A DNA stretch of 64,000 nucleotides from Agriotes lineatus (taxonomy: Eukaryota; Arthropoda; Insecta; Coleoptera; Elateridae): positions 124,001-188,000 of the forward strand of contig CALNHX010000287.1 of NCBI GenBank assembly GCA_940337035.1. The letters are read 5' to 3'. Positions within the stretch are counted from its first letter, which is position 1, and each line of letters begins with the position of its first letter. Below are positions 1 to 11,579 of this stretch, in pieces. The notes under the pieces were generated by a model, which was given only the letters and a program-made list of their open reading frames with translations, did not search any database and was not told the origin of the DNA. Made by a program: the position numbers and the translations under genes.

Positions 1-183
1 ATTTTTAGGCCTATTTACCCCATTTCACACCCTAAGGGGTTGATTTTCGGAAAATCACAAAATATCTGTTTGCTTATTCGTTGTATACATCATAGCTGTG
101 ACCTACCCGGCGTTGCCCGGGCATAATATTACGTAAAACTATGTGTATATGTTTTGAAACATGACTTTTCCATTGGTCTATCC
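1..183. repeat. Dispersed repeat pieces (LINE-tail-like)
   Basis: The first 90 bases match, with changes, the stretch at 28464-28505 (a 'taccccatttcac' and 'cctaaggggt' core). A fresh head containing 'acccggcgttgcccgggc' starts near 100 and resembles the head at about 28310. So one copy ends and another begins here. The second copy is interrupted at 184 and resumes at 4333. No coding sequence is visible. The family assignment (RTE-like 3' ends or a SINE) is inference from the end sequence. Confidence 0.55.
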
Positions 184-1317
184 TAGGGATGTCGGCGGGT
201 ACCCGGGTACCCGGGTCGACCCGGGTAATAGTCGACCCGGGTGTAGTTTCAGGAGCCGGGTACCCGACTAGTAAATTATGTAATTTCCAGGAAGTCAGCC
301 TTTTTCGGAGAAGATGATAAAAACAATAGGAAATATACGGTACCCCCCACCCAAGAAAAGCGCCCTTCCGTGCTTTCCAAAAATACTTCGATACTCAGCA
401 TCACTCCGTTTCGCTAATACAATGAAATGCTATGAACCAGTTATTTATCAAAAAAAAAAAAAAAAAAATTTTTTTTTGCCGACGACCATAGCTCAAAAGT
501 TGATGTTGCCTTCATTTTCGGAGGACCTATCGTATGAAAACGATCCAAGACTTCAGGAAGGTTCCTGGCGACCGGAATCGTGTACACATACGAACATACA
601 TCCCCCGCACAGCACGTTTAGGCACCCCCCAATGCGGGGGATTGATCTAGTGGGCTGGGATCTTCACCAAAAGATTCGCACCGCCGAGACAGAGATTTGA
701 TATAGTGGGTTCATTAGTCGGTTGGCTCGAATTTTAGAGATATTTGACTCAGAGTGGTTTTCGATATGAGGGAATTTCAATACTTCGTACACTTCGTGTC
801 GAAGTAATAAGCGCTAGAAAAACATAACCATGCAATAATAACAAGAATGGGATGGGGTGATCCCATACCACATAATGTTTTTTGTTTCATATAAGGAAGG
901 CAATAAATCCCCTTCACTGAAATATTCAACCCGTCAATAGTAAGTACTACTAAACTGGGTCAGTATGGGTTGAAGCAGGCGCGTGCTGGGACTGTACAAA
1001 GGGCCCGGGCATTGAAATTTTGGGAAAGGCCCCTCAAAAATTCCCACGGAATTTTATTTTTTATTTTTTCAATGTTATACGATCTAAAACGACAGAACTT
1101 TAAGTCGAGAAATATATTCTACATAGTAATTGGTTTTGTAGAATTGGGTAGAGTAACAGAACTCAAAACATGATGAGTAAATTGTATTACAAAATAATAG
1201 TCATATATAAGTGTGGAATGTAGCATATCAGCCACGAAAGAAAAAGTTTAACCACGACGCCCGTAGAGATAGTGCAACACAATTTTTGGTCTAACACCTC
1301 TCTTAAATCTCTTCATC

Positions 1318-1440
1318 TACGACCACTACTAAAAGTAGGCCTTTTAGCGCTAGCTTGTTTCACTAAAAGTGACGTTTTATAGTTTAGCGTGGTTAAAGAA
1401 ATCAGCTGTTTACTTTTAGCCCATGTGCTAAAAGTGAAGT
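1318..1440. repeat. Cluster of CTTTTAGC/GCTAAAAG motifs
   Basis: The motif CTTTTAGC or its complement GCTAAAAG, or a near match, appears around 1338, 1362, 1411 and 1428. It returns around 1764 and 1852 in the arms of the next palindrome. The repeats lie in both orientations inside the 184-4324 element. They could be transposase-binding subterminal repeats, but they are more than 1 kb from the end, so this is only a suggestion. Confidence 0.4.
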
Positions 1441-1750
1441 GAGGTGATAAAACTACAATTTCGAACTGGAAGTGAAGTTGTAAGGTTATTCCAGTTGCTT
1501 CTTGCGTTGCGTTACAGGTCAAGTGTTTTTGAAATAATTAAAGCGTTATGTAATGAATACAGTCAGATGTGGAGTATTAATAATTACATTTCGTAACTGA
1601 CCTTGACAGTACTGGCTTCGCAAACATTCGCCCGCGCGGTATGGCCTACTGTTTATTATGACATAAATTAGAAGTGTCGTAGATTCAAACCTTTGTTAAA
1701 TCGATATTTATGGATTAATAACAGTAAAATTAAGGTCGTAGAAAAATATT

Positions 1751-1870
1751 GTATGCAACGCGTGCTAAAAGTTGCTTATGCACGAGACATGTTATGAAAC
1801 TCAGCATTCGGCTTCGTTTCATAATTTTCATGTCTCGTGCATAAACGTCGACTTTTAGCACTTGTTGCAT
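1751..1870. repeat. Imperfect palindrome, 120 bp
   Basis: The left arm (atgcaac, gtgctaaaagt, tatgcacgagacatg, atgaaac) is matched in reverse complement by the right arm ending at 1870. The apex is around 1800-1815 and contains 'cggcttcgtttc'. The arms are about 50 bp with a few mismatches and would form a cruciform or hairpin. Confidence 0.8.
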
Positions 1871-2247
1871 CAATAGCTTATAACTCATTTTTTCTGATTT
1901 TTTTGACACTAACATAACATTTGCTATACTTACTATTAATAACATATAAATAAAATTACAAACCAGCCTTGAATTAATTATATGTATGTATGTATACCTA
2001 TAATAATTATTTCTCCGCTACTTATCAATTTTTCTCTCACTAGTGACTGCCTAATGAAGAACTATCTTTATTTGAAATAACCATAGCAATATGCTTAATA
2101 TCAGTAGGTGTTGGATAATAGTTATTTATATAACAAGTAGATAATTTGACGAGTCCATTTTATGGCAGAGCTAGGTTTGTGAGCGAGGTCAATAAAGAAA
2201 ACGAGTCAATAATAGTTATGAATGTATTTAGGGCAGACTTAATAGAT

Positions 2248-2307
2248 TATAGCACGAGGAAATGTTTAAAGCGCGAAGCAGAGCAGCAAATTTCTCGTTG
2301 GCTATAA
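2248..2307. repeat. Palindrome with GCGAAGC near its apex
   Basis: The arm 'ttatagcacgaggaaat' is matched by 'atttctcgttggctataa' in reverse complement, with a loop that contains GCGAAGC at 2273-2279. It lies inside the 184-4324 element. Confidence 0.65.
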
Positions 2308-4324
2308 TTGTGATTACAGATACATTTTATTTTATTTTGGTTCTCAAAAAAGACACAATTGAAGGATTCAGTATTTTGGTTACAGACGTTGTGCTGTCAC
2401 TGTGAATTTTATGTGTACTATGGTTTCCATGTAGATTGCTGGTGTTGCTATACTACATTGTTGGTGTTTGTTATACTGCTTGGCATTGTTATATTCTGTT
2501 GAGCCATAACAGCCATATTACGCCCGCTGTCGAAGGCCAGTAAACAAGATTATAGTTCTAAAATGAAATAACGTCAGATTATGTACTAGTCGTATATAAA
2601 ACTTTATGTTTGACTGCTAAAATAGAAAAAAAAGAGTTTATAAGTTTGACGTCTATTGTGTAACAGAAAGAAATTTGACATTAGAGTGCTTTGGTCGGTC
2701 TTTACAAGCAGCGCAGTTACCAAATGTTCTTATAGCGGCGTAAACGAGTTTTTAATAATTTTAGTTTGGAAAATAAACCTTTACAAGATATCTGCTTGAG
2801 TAGGATAGTGAGAAGAAACTTGCATAGATTAGACGTAGATGACGAATTCGCTCAATTTCCAAAATGGAATACTCAGTCCGGGAACAGCGTAAAATCTAAA
2901 TTCGCGCAATTGCCGAATTAATTTGCTGAGTTGCAGTATTGTCCAAATTTATTCCGGCAATTGGACGAATTCGGCATCTGAGTCTAGTACACATATTGAC
3001 AATACAATATAAATTATACTTGCATAAAACTACAAATACACACGGTGGACAAATGATGCACTTCACATTGCGAAAACAGCGTTTACAATGATAGCTATGG
3101 GCGGGGACTGGATCTTCCGAGGAAATTTCATTTTCAATGTCAATGTCAAAATTTTCTTCACTTTCTTGTCCTTGTCCATTTGATCATAGTCTTTAGTTTT
3201 AGATGTCTCATAAACGTTTTCAAATTTTCTTTTTGGTAACTGCTGTCACAGTTTGGCAAACGTTAGTAACTTTTCCTTCAAAGTTGTTCTTTGTAGAGAG
3301 CCAGAATAACGTCACAAATTCTGCTGAAGGAGTTTATCGGTATACTTTGACTAATTTCAGGAAATCTACGACTATCGAAGCATTCTAAATCACCATAAAA
3401 TAATCCACGATCCACAAATCTGCTCTCTATGCTGACTATAATTTCGTCTATCACGACAGTACTAATGTGGTCAAACGAAAGTAATCTTCAATTTGATAAT
3501 TTATATTTTTTAAAGAACAGACTATTATAGCAATAGTCCCAGGTTCCAGGTCCCAGCGACTCAGGGCCTACTGGGAAATGCCCGGTAGCCCGGCGGGCCA
3601 GCACGCGCCTGGGTTGAAGTAACATAACCATCCCCTGTGTGATGTTGATTGATGCTGCTACCAATTTCAGACAAAAAGTCACGTACTTGAATTTGATAGC
3701 ACTTGGACACAAGAATAAATAATAACCAGAAGGATATCTCGTATTACCTGACCGCCGGCGCCTCATAGCCTTGGGACGTTTCTAAACCGAAATTCTAAAC
3801 CGAAACGGCCAGTGCAGTCAGTGTAGGTAGTGGCTTTCCGGAGAGCTATTTGGAAAAAGCTGTGCTTATATTATTTGTTCTTTTTGTGTATTAATTTGTA
3901 TTGGTAGATTATTATTGAGTGTTTTCTGTTTTTTTGTGGTTTGGTGCCATATTTGAAAAATTAATATTTTTATATTTTCTGTAAATAAAAAGAGTAACAT
4001 ATCGGTATAGTTCGGTACGCCCATGGAATACAAAGGTTCGAGGTCACCCGTTGTCGGCATCGACATCAAAGCGGTTGTGTAGAAGATATGCTTCTGGTTA
4101 TTATTTATTCTTGTGACTTGGAAGTGTGAAAATATTTACGAATAACAGACGACTTGCAGTTTGAATTGGAGAGTAGGTACTATTTCAATTTAGTTCAATT
4201 TAAAACTTGCGGCGTAAAAGAAAGAAATTGTAGCTACCTCAGATATACACTAACATTTTTGTTATATTTCGGGTACCCGAAAGCAGTACCCGGGTTTGAT
4301 TTTAGACCGGGTACGACATCCCTA

Positions 4325-4606
4325 GTCTATTCTGGTTTTTCCATCCTGAAAAAAAATCGGTTTTTCCCATTTTCCTCTTCGAAAAGCCATTCAAAAACAA
4401 AAACATACGAAATCCCATACAAAAATACCATACAAAATCATCTTTATGATTTTCGGACTTTTCCGGTGGATTTTCCCAAATTTTTCTTTCATACAAACCT
4501 TGTCCTGACAATTACGAACACAAAAAAAAAATTAGCCAAATCAGTCGAGCCGTTCTCCAGTGATGATGTAACATACATGCGGCAATTGATTTTTATTTAT
4601 ATAGAT
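4325..4606 (+). repeat. Second half of the interrupted dispersed repeat
   Basis: This is the continuation of the repeat that stops at 183. It ends with a LINE-like tail, 'gtcgagccgttctccagtg' followed by a run ending 'tttatatagat' at 4606. The copy at 28300-28775 ends in a comparable way ('aagccgtttaggaggag', then 'atatataaagat'). The shared end structure suggests a retroposed family. No protein is coded. Confidence 0.55.
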
Positions 4607-6195
4607 TTGAATGTTGTGATTGTTGAAAGCTTTTGTTTGATATTTTTCTATTGTATTTTGAATTTTGAGGGGCTGGTGCTTTAAAAATTAAAACTTGTGT
4701 TACAGGAGAACTTTTAATTCAATAATTATTACTCTTCATGAAGACAGCGTTGATAACGACACTGACATTAGCAACAATGAAAGTACACACACGTCATTCA
4801 TTTTTATCGTTATGCTTATGATGAAAAGTAATTTGGTTACCTGATTTTTTATCTCAGCCAGTTGCATCTGAAGCAACCAAAATAATTTACTTTGAAAATC
4901 GTACGACACTCATTAATGGCCAATAGAAAAATTAGTTCACGAGCCGTAACCAAGACCACAAAAAAATTTCTTGGAAATTTTTTGTAGGTAGATCAACCTA
5001 ACTGTGAGGGCTTGTATCGTTACGATTTTCTTACCAAATCTGCATTCGAGCATCAATTCCGGAAAGAATTAATGCTCTTATGAGATTATATGTGAAAATT
5101 ATAGTCAATTACTGGATGAAGTAATAATTCAAAGTAACATAATTTATTACCACTAAGGATTATTCAAAGAGGCAGTTGAGATATGATTGGCATAAAACAT
5201 CACATCTATTCTACAACTTAACATAGGTACATTCATTCATTCATTATTCTTAGCCTCTTCTACTTTATATCAATTTATTCCAATTATTATAACGTGACCA
5301 GCTTCGTTATACTGTAATTGTACACAGAAAACTGTTTTAGAGTCTCTAGTCTCTTGTAACAGGTTTTTAGCTCGCTCTATAGTGTAGCATATTTAGCATC
5401 ACTCAAGATTATAAGCTCCGTTTCTCTCCAATCTATTGGAATTTTTCAAAATGTAAGTTTCAACTAAGCCAGACTAAGCAAAGAGCACAGTCGGCAGCTC
5501 TCTTTTTTATAATCATGCCGAAGAAGAGTGCAGTTATGAGTGTCGTGGCAACTAGGAATTGTGAGCCGTCTTTCTACATTTTATGAACTTTAGTTAGTGC
5601 ACTTGAGTGTCAAAAATATGATATCGTTCCGAAATTTTGTCAGATTCTAAAATGCCTACAGATTACACAGGGCAATAGTAATTTTATTGTCAAAGATATT
5701 AAAACAATTTTAGGGAAACTTTGTGTTAGTGATTCTGAATATGGCATTGGTTTTGCTAAATTGACTCTAATTTTTGTAATAATGGATATTCTCTTGCAAA
5801 AACATGAAAAATCCAAAACTAATGGTGAGACATAAGCTATCCATAAATCACATGAAAACTGTCTTAAATCATACAAAAAGAAACATATGACATAGATAAT
5901 CGCATCGCTAATAATAACAAAAACAAAGTAAACTGATTCAGATTAGTTACAATTAGTGCATAGAAAATCAATGCTTTGTACGATCTTCCTTTATATTCGT
6001 TCAATCATCCTTAGCAACTAAAAAAAAAATATTTTTTGTTTATCAGCGTTGCATTTAAAAAAAACAGCTACACTAATTATGACAAGATTGGGCACAAATC
6101 TGCTAGATTTTAGGAAAAATTATATTTTGTTTATTTAAAATTTTACATACTGCCATGTCAATAATTTGATAATTAACATTAAAAAAACAAATTGA
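4607..6195. other. No gene recognised
   Basis: AT-rich sequence. Open frames are short, lack recognisable motifs, and have no clear repeat ends. I see nothing to annotate. Confidence 0.5.
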
Positions 6196-6230
6196 TACCA
6201 ACCAACAAATGTTCTTCTTCTCATGGTGCC

Positions 6231-6812
6231 TTATCCGTTCCGGACATTGGCGATCAGCATGGCTATTCTCACTTTGTTAGCGGTTAGTCTGAACAGTTCT
6301 ATTGACGTGAGGCCGTACCAGTCTCTGAGGTTTTGCAGCCAGGAATGCCGTCTTCTTCCTGGGCCTCTCTTTGCTTCTAATTTACCCTGTAGTATGAGTT
6401 GTAAGATGCGGTATTTATAATTTTGCATCACATGTTCAAGACATTCGAGTTTGCGGATTTTTACCGTATTCAATATTTCTCGTTCGTTTCCCAGTTTCCT
6501 CAGCACTTCCTCCTTTGTTTCGTGGGCGGTGTACGGTATTTTCAGTATTCGTCTGTATATCCACATCTCGAAAGCATTTAGCCTATCCATGATTTCTTTA
6601 TTTATTGTCCAGGCTTCCGCACCATAGAGGAGAACAGAGAACACATAACATTTTGCCATCCTTATTTTCAGTTTTAGACTGAGGTCTTTGGCTAAAAAGA
6701 ATCTTTCCAGTTTTGCAAAAGCGGCCCTTGCTTTTTCTATGCGGCATCGTACTTCGCCCCGGTAATCCCAGCTGTCATACACGGTGGTTCCCAAATATTG
6801 ATAAGTTTTCAC
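6231..6812 (-). pseudogene. LINE ORF C-terminal region
   Basis: 193 codons open. The visible sequence includes YLGTTVYDSWDYRGEVRCRI, then a conserved block LLYGAEAWTI, MWIYRRILKIPYT, and near the end KRGPGRRRHSWLQNLRDWYG. This is the familiar tail after the reverse transcriptase of insect LINEs. Upstream it is separated from the catalytic region by in-frame stops around 6820-6960. A role in nucleic-acid binding of the basic GRRRHSW block is likely but not shown here. Confidence 0.8.
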
Positions 6813-6959
6813 TTGTTGTACGACTTACCCATTTATATATAATATTCCTTGTTGAGGATTTTCTGATTTTGACACCACCATATATTTGGTTTTTGTGATG
6901 TTTAGCTCTAGGCCATATTGCTCCGATTGTTGTTTTACTCTCGTTAGAAGGTTCTGAAG

Positions 6960-7978
6960 CTCGTCTAAGGAGTTAGCGACAATGGCAGCATCGTCCGCGT
7001 ATCTGATGTTGTTGATATTTTCACCGTTTACTTTAATTCCAGGTTGCCCTTCCAGGCCTCTTGGAAAATGCCTTCAGAGTAAAGATTAAATAACGTGGGG
7101 GAGAGGACGCATCCTTGTCGTACTCCTCTCTTGATTTCAATTTCGTTCGATGTGCTGTTGTCCACTAATACTGTCGCCGTCTGTTCCCAGTAAAGGTTAG
7201 AGATTATTCGTATGTCTTTGTCATCGATTCCTGATGTCATTAGTATCTCGATTAGCTTGCTATGTCTGATTTTATCGAAAGCTTTACTGTAGTCTATGAA
7301 ACAGATGTACGCGTCATGGTTCATGTCTCTACATCTCTGAACTAGGACATGTAGTGCAAACACTGCTTCACGTGTTCCCATGGAGTCTCTAAATACGAAC
7401 TGAGTTTCAGAAACATTTGCTTCACATTTTTTGTATATCCTCAAATGTATGATCTTTAGGAATATCTTGGTTATGTGGTTTATGAGACTTATTAGGCGGT
7501 ATTCGTCGGATTTCTTTGACGTTGATTTTTTTGACAGGGGGAGAAAGGTTGACACCAGCCACTTTTTTGGCAGTTCCCCTATATCATAGATATGATTGAA
7601 TAGTCTAACCAATAGAGTCAAAAACTCCTCCGACTCTGCTAGCAGTTTATAAATTTCTACGTGTACTTTGTCTGGGCCAGGCGCCTTTCCATTTTTCGTT
7701 AATTTGATTGTTTGCTTAACTTCGTCTTTGTTTATTGTGGGACCAGTACGTGTGTCCGGAATTTCGACATCTGTTCGTACACCATCAAAAAGTTCTTTGA
7801 CATATGCTACCCATGTTTTCACTTTGTCGTTCGTTTCAAATACTATATTGCCGTTAGAATCCGTAAGCGTGGTTGGTTTACGTTTTCTTGTTGTTGTCAT
7901 TTCCCTGATCTTTTTGTGCATGTTGGCCGCGTCATATTTTCGCTCTAGGCTCTCTATTTCTGCACATTTTTCGCTCAT
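6960..7978 (-). pseudogene. LINE reverse transcriptase domain
   Basis: The frame open at 7028-7978 carries reverse transcriptase motifs in order: GKAPGPDKVHVEIYK, LISLINHITKIFLKII, ICFIDYSKAFDKIRHSKL and GVRQGCVLSPTLFNLYSE. The catalytic RYADDAAIV motif can be read at about 6975-7000, just past the end of this frame, so a frame break separates it from the rest. The enzyme would copy LINE RNA at a nicked target site. It is inactive as it stands because of the break and the truncated element. Confidence 0.85.
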
Positions 7979-8239
7979 CTATGATTCTTTGGCATTTCGT
8001 ATTATTGCTAGTTTTATCTGACGGTTAATAGCGCTGTATGTTTGGTGGTTCTTATTTTTTACTATCCTTCTTTCTTCCATCATCTGCAGTATTTCCGCAG
8101 TCATCCAGTCGTTATGTTTTACTTTCTCACATTGAAGATGTTTCCTGCCGATGGTGTAGATGCCTTGTGTGAATTCCTCCCATGCATTTTCTGGAGGTGT
8201 TGTTGTTAATTGTGTGTGCGTCGTCAGATACGCGTTCAA
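7979..8239 (-). pseudogene. LINE linker between endonuclease and RT
   Basis: Open frame of 86 codons immediately 5' of the RT frame and ending at its first codon. It includes WMTAEILQMMEERRIVKNKN, a typical spacer sequence of LINE ORF2. A stop separates it from the endonuclease piece upstream. Confidence 0.65.
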
Positions 8240-8357
8240 TTCAGTTTTTAGTGCTTATTTTGTGTTTTTTATTTTGCTTATGTCGATTCTTTGTTCAGTC
8301 TTTGTTATTTTAGGTTTTTTAAGTCGTATATGAAGTTTGGTTACGACTGGTATATGG

Positions 8358-8702
8358 TCAGAAGAGATTTTTGGGGCGGGGGTATGTTTTTGTAGCTTTT
8401 ATGGCATTACGAAATCTTTGGTTGACAGTTATAAAATCAATTTTATTTCTTACGACATTTCTCTCTCCGTCCCTTGGCGATTTCCAGGTGTAAAGTCTCC
8501 GAGTTGGTAATTTATAGAAGGTGTTTGTAATTATAAGATTATGTTCCTGGCAAAATTGTATGAATCTAGTTCCTCTCTCATTTCTTTCCCCAAGACCATA
8601 GTTCCCTACAGTGTCCGCAACTTTACAACAAATGTTAAGTTTTCTTTTTTCGTCAATTAACAAGCGGCTAATGATACCCATTTCAGTTGTGCTATCACTC
8701 AT
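8358..8702 (-). pseudogene. LINE endonuclease domain fragment
   Basis: Visible motifs are GNYGLGERNERGTRFIQFC, HNLIITNTFYKLPTRRLYTW and NKIDFITVNQRFRN. They fit the C-terminal half of an APE-type endonuclease, including the asparagine-glycine and the 'IDFI' region. The N-terminal half with the first catalytic residues is missing because the element is cut near 8705. Confidence 0.8.
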
Positions 8703-8705
8703 TTT

Positions 8706-9155
8706 TGTAATATGAAAATTGTGTAGAGGATATCGTCGCTAGGCCTGGCCTGAAGGATAAAATCTGAATCAATGAATGAACTAGATTTAAAACAAGATCA
8801 ATCCGATCGGTGCAGTGCGTTTTATTTGATTCAGTGAAAGCTTTCGATGTTTGTATCTTATGAATTCTTCTTGGTGAAAATGTTGAAGATTGCACTTCTG
8901 ACTGTATTAAGTTGAACCACAATTTTAAAGTAAAAAAATGAAAATAAGTGAAGAGTTTACATTGCAGGCAATGTGTAAGGTGGGTTGCATAAACTTTTAT
9001 TTACATTGGAAAAATTTAAATTGCACACCGTGATTCACATAGGAGTATGAACCTGCTTTTAGGAAATAGGTAATCCGACAAGTAAGCGTGAATCACCCTG
9101 TATGTTCACATAGTTTATAGAATGGTAAAAAGCATTATGGTGTTACCTATATGTT
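8706..9155. other. No gene recognised
   Basis: Non-coding sequence between the LINE truncation point and the next inverted-repeat element. No motif or repeat end was recognised. Confidence 0.45.
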
Positions 9156-9541
9156 GGGTGTCCCAGAAGATAGAAGAGTCAAATTTATGGGCTTTTTAAT
9201 TGTTTTTGCGAGTCTGAAATGTCAATGAACTTATGTTCTATTATCAATGGTTACCGAGATCAATCAATTAAATAATTTTCTTAAGACTTACAAATGTTCA
9301 AAATTAACGCGTCTAAATGCTACAGACAAAATCATTATTCAAAACGATTTCCTTGTGCTTGTGTACATATTTTACAACGGCAATTCATGGACGCACATTA
9401 AGTGGAACATGTTCCGATAGTATGGGTAGTAAATTTTCCTAAAAAATTGTGGTAATTCTCTCCGTAACACAACACAAGTTTGACATTTTAGACTCGCAGA
9501 ACAAGCCGATAAATGTATGACTATACCCATTGAGACACCCC
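9156..9541. mobile_element. Small inverted-repeat element (MITE), 386 bp
   Basis: The left end GGGTGTCCCA and the right end, GGGGTGTCTCA in complement, are inverted. Similarity continues inwards for about 75 bp, including a shared 'tgcgagtct.aaatgtca' block. No clear target duplication is visible. The terminal sequence resembles ends of insect mariner-type MITEs, which is an inference. Confidence 0.6.
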
Positions 9542-9834
9542 GTATTAAACTGTAACATTTGAATAAATAAATGAACAAGCTGCTGGATGTGCTTGAAATC
9601 ACAAAATAATACCTCTTGAAAGTATGCAAACATGTTAATTTTGACAATTTGTACGGGTTACAGGTTTCGAAGAGGGGTCATGTAGTGGCTGAAGTCTCAA
9701 CTGCAACACTGTTGAGGTTAAGCTGCATTTACACGTGTATTGATTGGTGGAGCCAAATTTCTGCCAGCAAAAGTTTAAGGTATTTGTAATTAGTTTTTGT
9801 TAGTTTCATTTTTATAGTGTATTATACAAACATT

Positions 9835-9893
9835 TGTTCTGTAATTGGCTTTCTTTGCTGTTGGACAATAAAGCATTATTATTATTATTATTA
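9835..9893 (+). repeat. Retroelement 3' tail with AATAAA and (ATT)n
   Basis: An AATAAA hexamer at 9867-9872 is followed directly by about six ATT units (9875-9893). This ending is characteristic of several insect LINE families. The upstream 300 bases show no coding motif I can identify, so the parent family is unknown. Confidence 0.5.
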
Positions 9894-10292
9894 TAAAAAA
9901 AATACTGCACTCTAAAAAATATAATAAAAACGGGTACACCTAAATAGATCATAGTGACAATACTTTACAGTTTGTGATAAACGCTATCTGAAATCTCATT
10001 AAAATTAAGTAGAATCAGTGACAAACATATTAGAATGGCAATAGGAAAGGATTAGGGAAGGAGAAAACAAGCTAAAGACACAACAATAACAAGCTAGAAT
10101 TAATAATTAAGAAATAAACTAGAAGTTTTACAACTTAAAAGCCGATAAGAGGGAACAACCTTCGACGGGACGACTGGGGTTGACCTCTTTCCGCGGCAAT
10201 AGATAAAATAGCAGCTGACGCCGGCAATCTCGCTCGCATTCAACAAAAAGGACAGGCCCATATTCAGTAAATTTTACACGTGCACATACGCA

Positions 10293-10721
10293 TTCACAAA
10301 ATGGAAAACTGGAAGACATAAAAACGAAACTTAAGGCAATAGAAAATGTAGAAGCGAAACTATATACAATACATAGGGATTTAAAAGAAATAAAAAAGGA
10401 AAAGAACCAACTAAAAATAGATACTCACCAATTAAAGACAAAAATGGAACAACCAGAAAAGAAAATAGAGATGTTAGAAAGAGAAATAAGAATAAAGAAT
10501 ATAATCATGCATGGAGTTGAAGAAGAACCAAAATAAAGCGACCTCCAGCTAAAAGAAAAAGTGAGGAAAATTCTAAAAGACATAAACTTATCAATGTCCA
10601 TGGAAAACGAAGTAATAGATATTAGAAGAATTGGGAACCATCAAGACCAAATCAAATTTCGCCCAATCGAACTAAAACACTGGGCAAAGAAACTAGAAGT
10701 TCTAAAAGCAATTAAGCAGTG
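10293..10721 (+). pseudogene. LINE ORF1-like coiled-coil protein fragment
   Basis: One frame is open from about 10293 to the stop at 10719-10721 except for a TAA at 10534-10536. It is very rich in Lys and Glu with heptad-like spacing. It contains EREIRIKNIIMHGVEEE followed by EVIDIRRIG and WAKKLEVLKAIKQ, the order seen in L1-like ORF1 proteins (coiled coil then RNA-binding module). Such proteins coat LINE RNA. The assignment is from motif order, not from a search. Confidence 0.6.
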
Positions 10722-11303
10722 AAAAGAGACTACTCCAGAGAAATTTAAGAAAAAAGAAGCATATTAAAGAATTACATGAAAGAAAGAAGGTATAAAGGAA
10801 ACCACGCTGTTATGAGAAAAGAAAAATAGATAATAAATGGAGATGAATTTACACTAGATCAACTAAAACTCATAGAATTGACAGAACTGCAAGCAGAAAC
10901 AACAAATTATAGCCAGAGTCTAACAACAGGAACACAATCATAAAAAAAGGTGAAAACGTGCAGATAGAATTAGATCAAGATAAGAAAAAAAGAAGAACGA
11001 CCTGTAAAAGGTCCCCAGAAAACCAAAATCAAGCCCCAAATGATATAGATGATCCATTGAGAGAGAAGCTGAAGAAAAGTACGCAACAGAAAACAAAGAA
11101 GTAAAAAAGAACGCCAGACTAGATAAAAGAAACTTTATATACAGAATGATTGATGTGGCAGAAGAGGCCGCTAGAAAACACGACTCGAAAATATTACATC
11201 AGATAAAAAACCTAATGGGATCAAATAGAACATTATCAACCAAATCATACTCATAGGGAAAAAACGGGTAAACACTGCCCAGGAAGAAATCGAGACTCGA
11301 TGT

Positions 11304-11579
11304 GTGGAACACGTTGTTGAAATGTATAAGTTAAACACAAAACTGAATAAAGAAATAGAAGAAATGATAGACTCACAAGAAACATTAAATATAGCGGTAG
11401 AAGAAATCTCAAAATCAGAAATAAGGGACGCAATACAACGACTGAAGAATAATAAAGCAGCAGAAATAGACGGAATTCAAACAGAATTAATAAAGACCCA
11501 CTTAAATTCCTCAGCAGAAATGCTCCACATACTACTAAAGTATTATTCTAAATATTGCGTTTACATTGGACTAAAATAG
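11304..11579 (+). pseudogene. Start of LINE reverse transcriptase region
   Basis: 91 codons open. IRDAIQRLKNNKAAEIDGIQ matches the conserved 'a...lK..KA.G.DGi..EliK' block that precedes the RT fingers. In the usual motif a glycine follows 'KA' where glutamate-isoleucine stands here. Upstream, 11080-11300 reads as linker sequence with stops. Sequence after 11580 no longer resembles RT. Confidence 0.65.

Larger units (their letters stand above)
184..4324. mobile_element. Non-autonomous hAT-type DNA element, 4.1 kb
   Basis: The ends are inverted: 'tagggatgtcg' at 184 and its complement ending at 4324, followed inwards by GC-rich 'gggtacccgggt' motifs at both ends. Flanking 8-mers are gtctatcc (176-183) and gtctattc (4325-4332), one mismatch, which is the hAT target-duplication length. 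The host repeat continues across the gap. I find no recognisable transposase; open frames inside are short. The interior holds several CTTTTAGCAC-type motifs and palindromes (see separate entries) and a GC-rich hairpin-prone patch at 3540-3615. The superfamily call is inferred from duplication length and terminal sequence only. Confidence 0.7.
6200..8705 (-). mobile_element. 5'-truncated LINE, APE-type endonuclease/reverse transcriptase
   Basis: On the minus strand the order is part of an endonuclease domain (8358-8702), a linker (7979-8239), reverse transcriptase (about 6960-7978) and a C-terminal region (6231-6812). This is the arrangement of insect APE-type LINEs; the clade is probably RTE-like, which is inference. 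Stops and frame changes between the parts show it is dead. The 5' end is lost at about 8705. Two shorter pieces of a related LINE C-terminus lie at 21373-21850 and 52362-52840. Confidence 0.85.
10290..11579 (+). mobile_element. Internally deleted LINE fragment
   Basis: Plus-strand remnant that joins an ORF1-like coiled-coil region (10293-10945) to the linker and start of the reverse transcriptase region (about 11050-11579). The endonuclease is absent between them. It ends where the RT motifs begin. Multiple stops show that it is inactive. Confidence 0.7.

Noticed and set aside
3203..3388. 61-codon plus-strand frame inside the 4.1-kb element
   Set aside because: No motif, and short enough to arise by chance in this AT-rich DNA.
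7668..8021. Plus-strand frames of 78-117 codons
   Set aside because: They lie antisense to clear LINE coding sequence and have no motif of their own.
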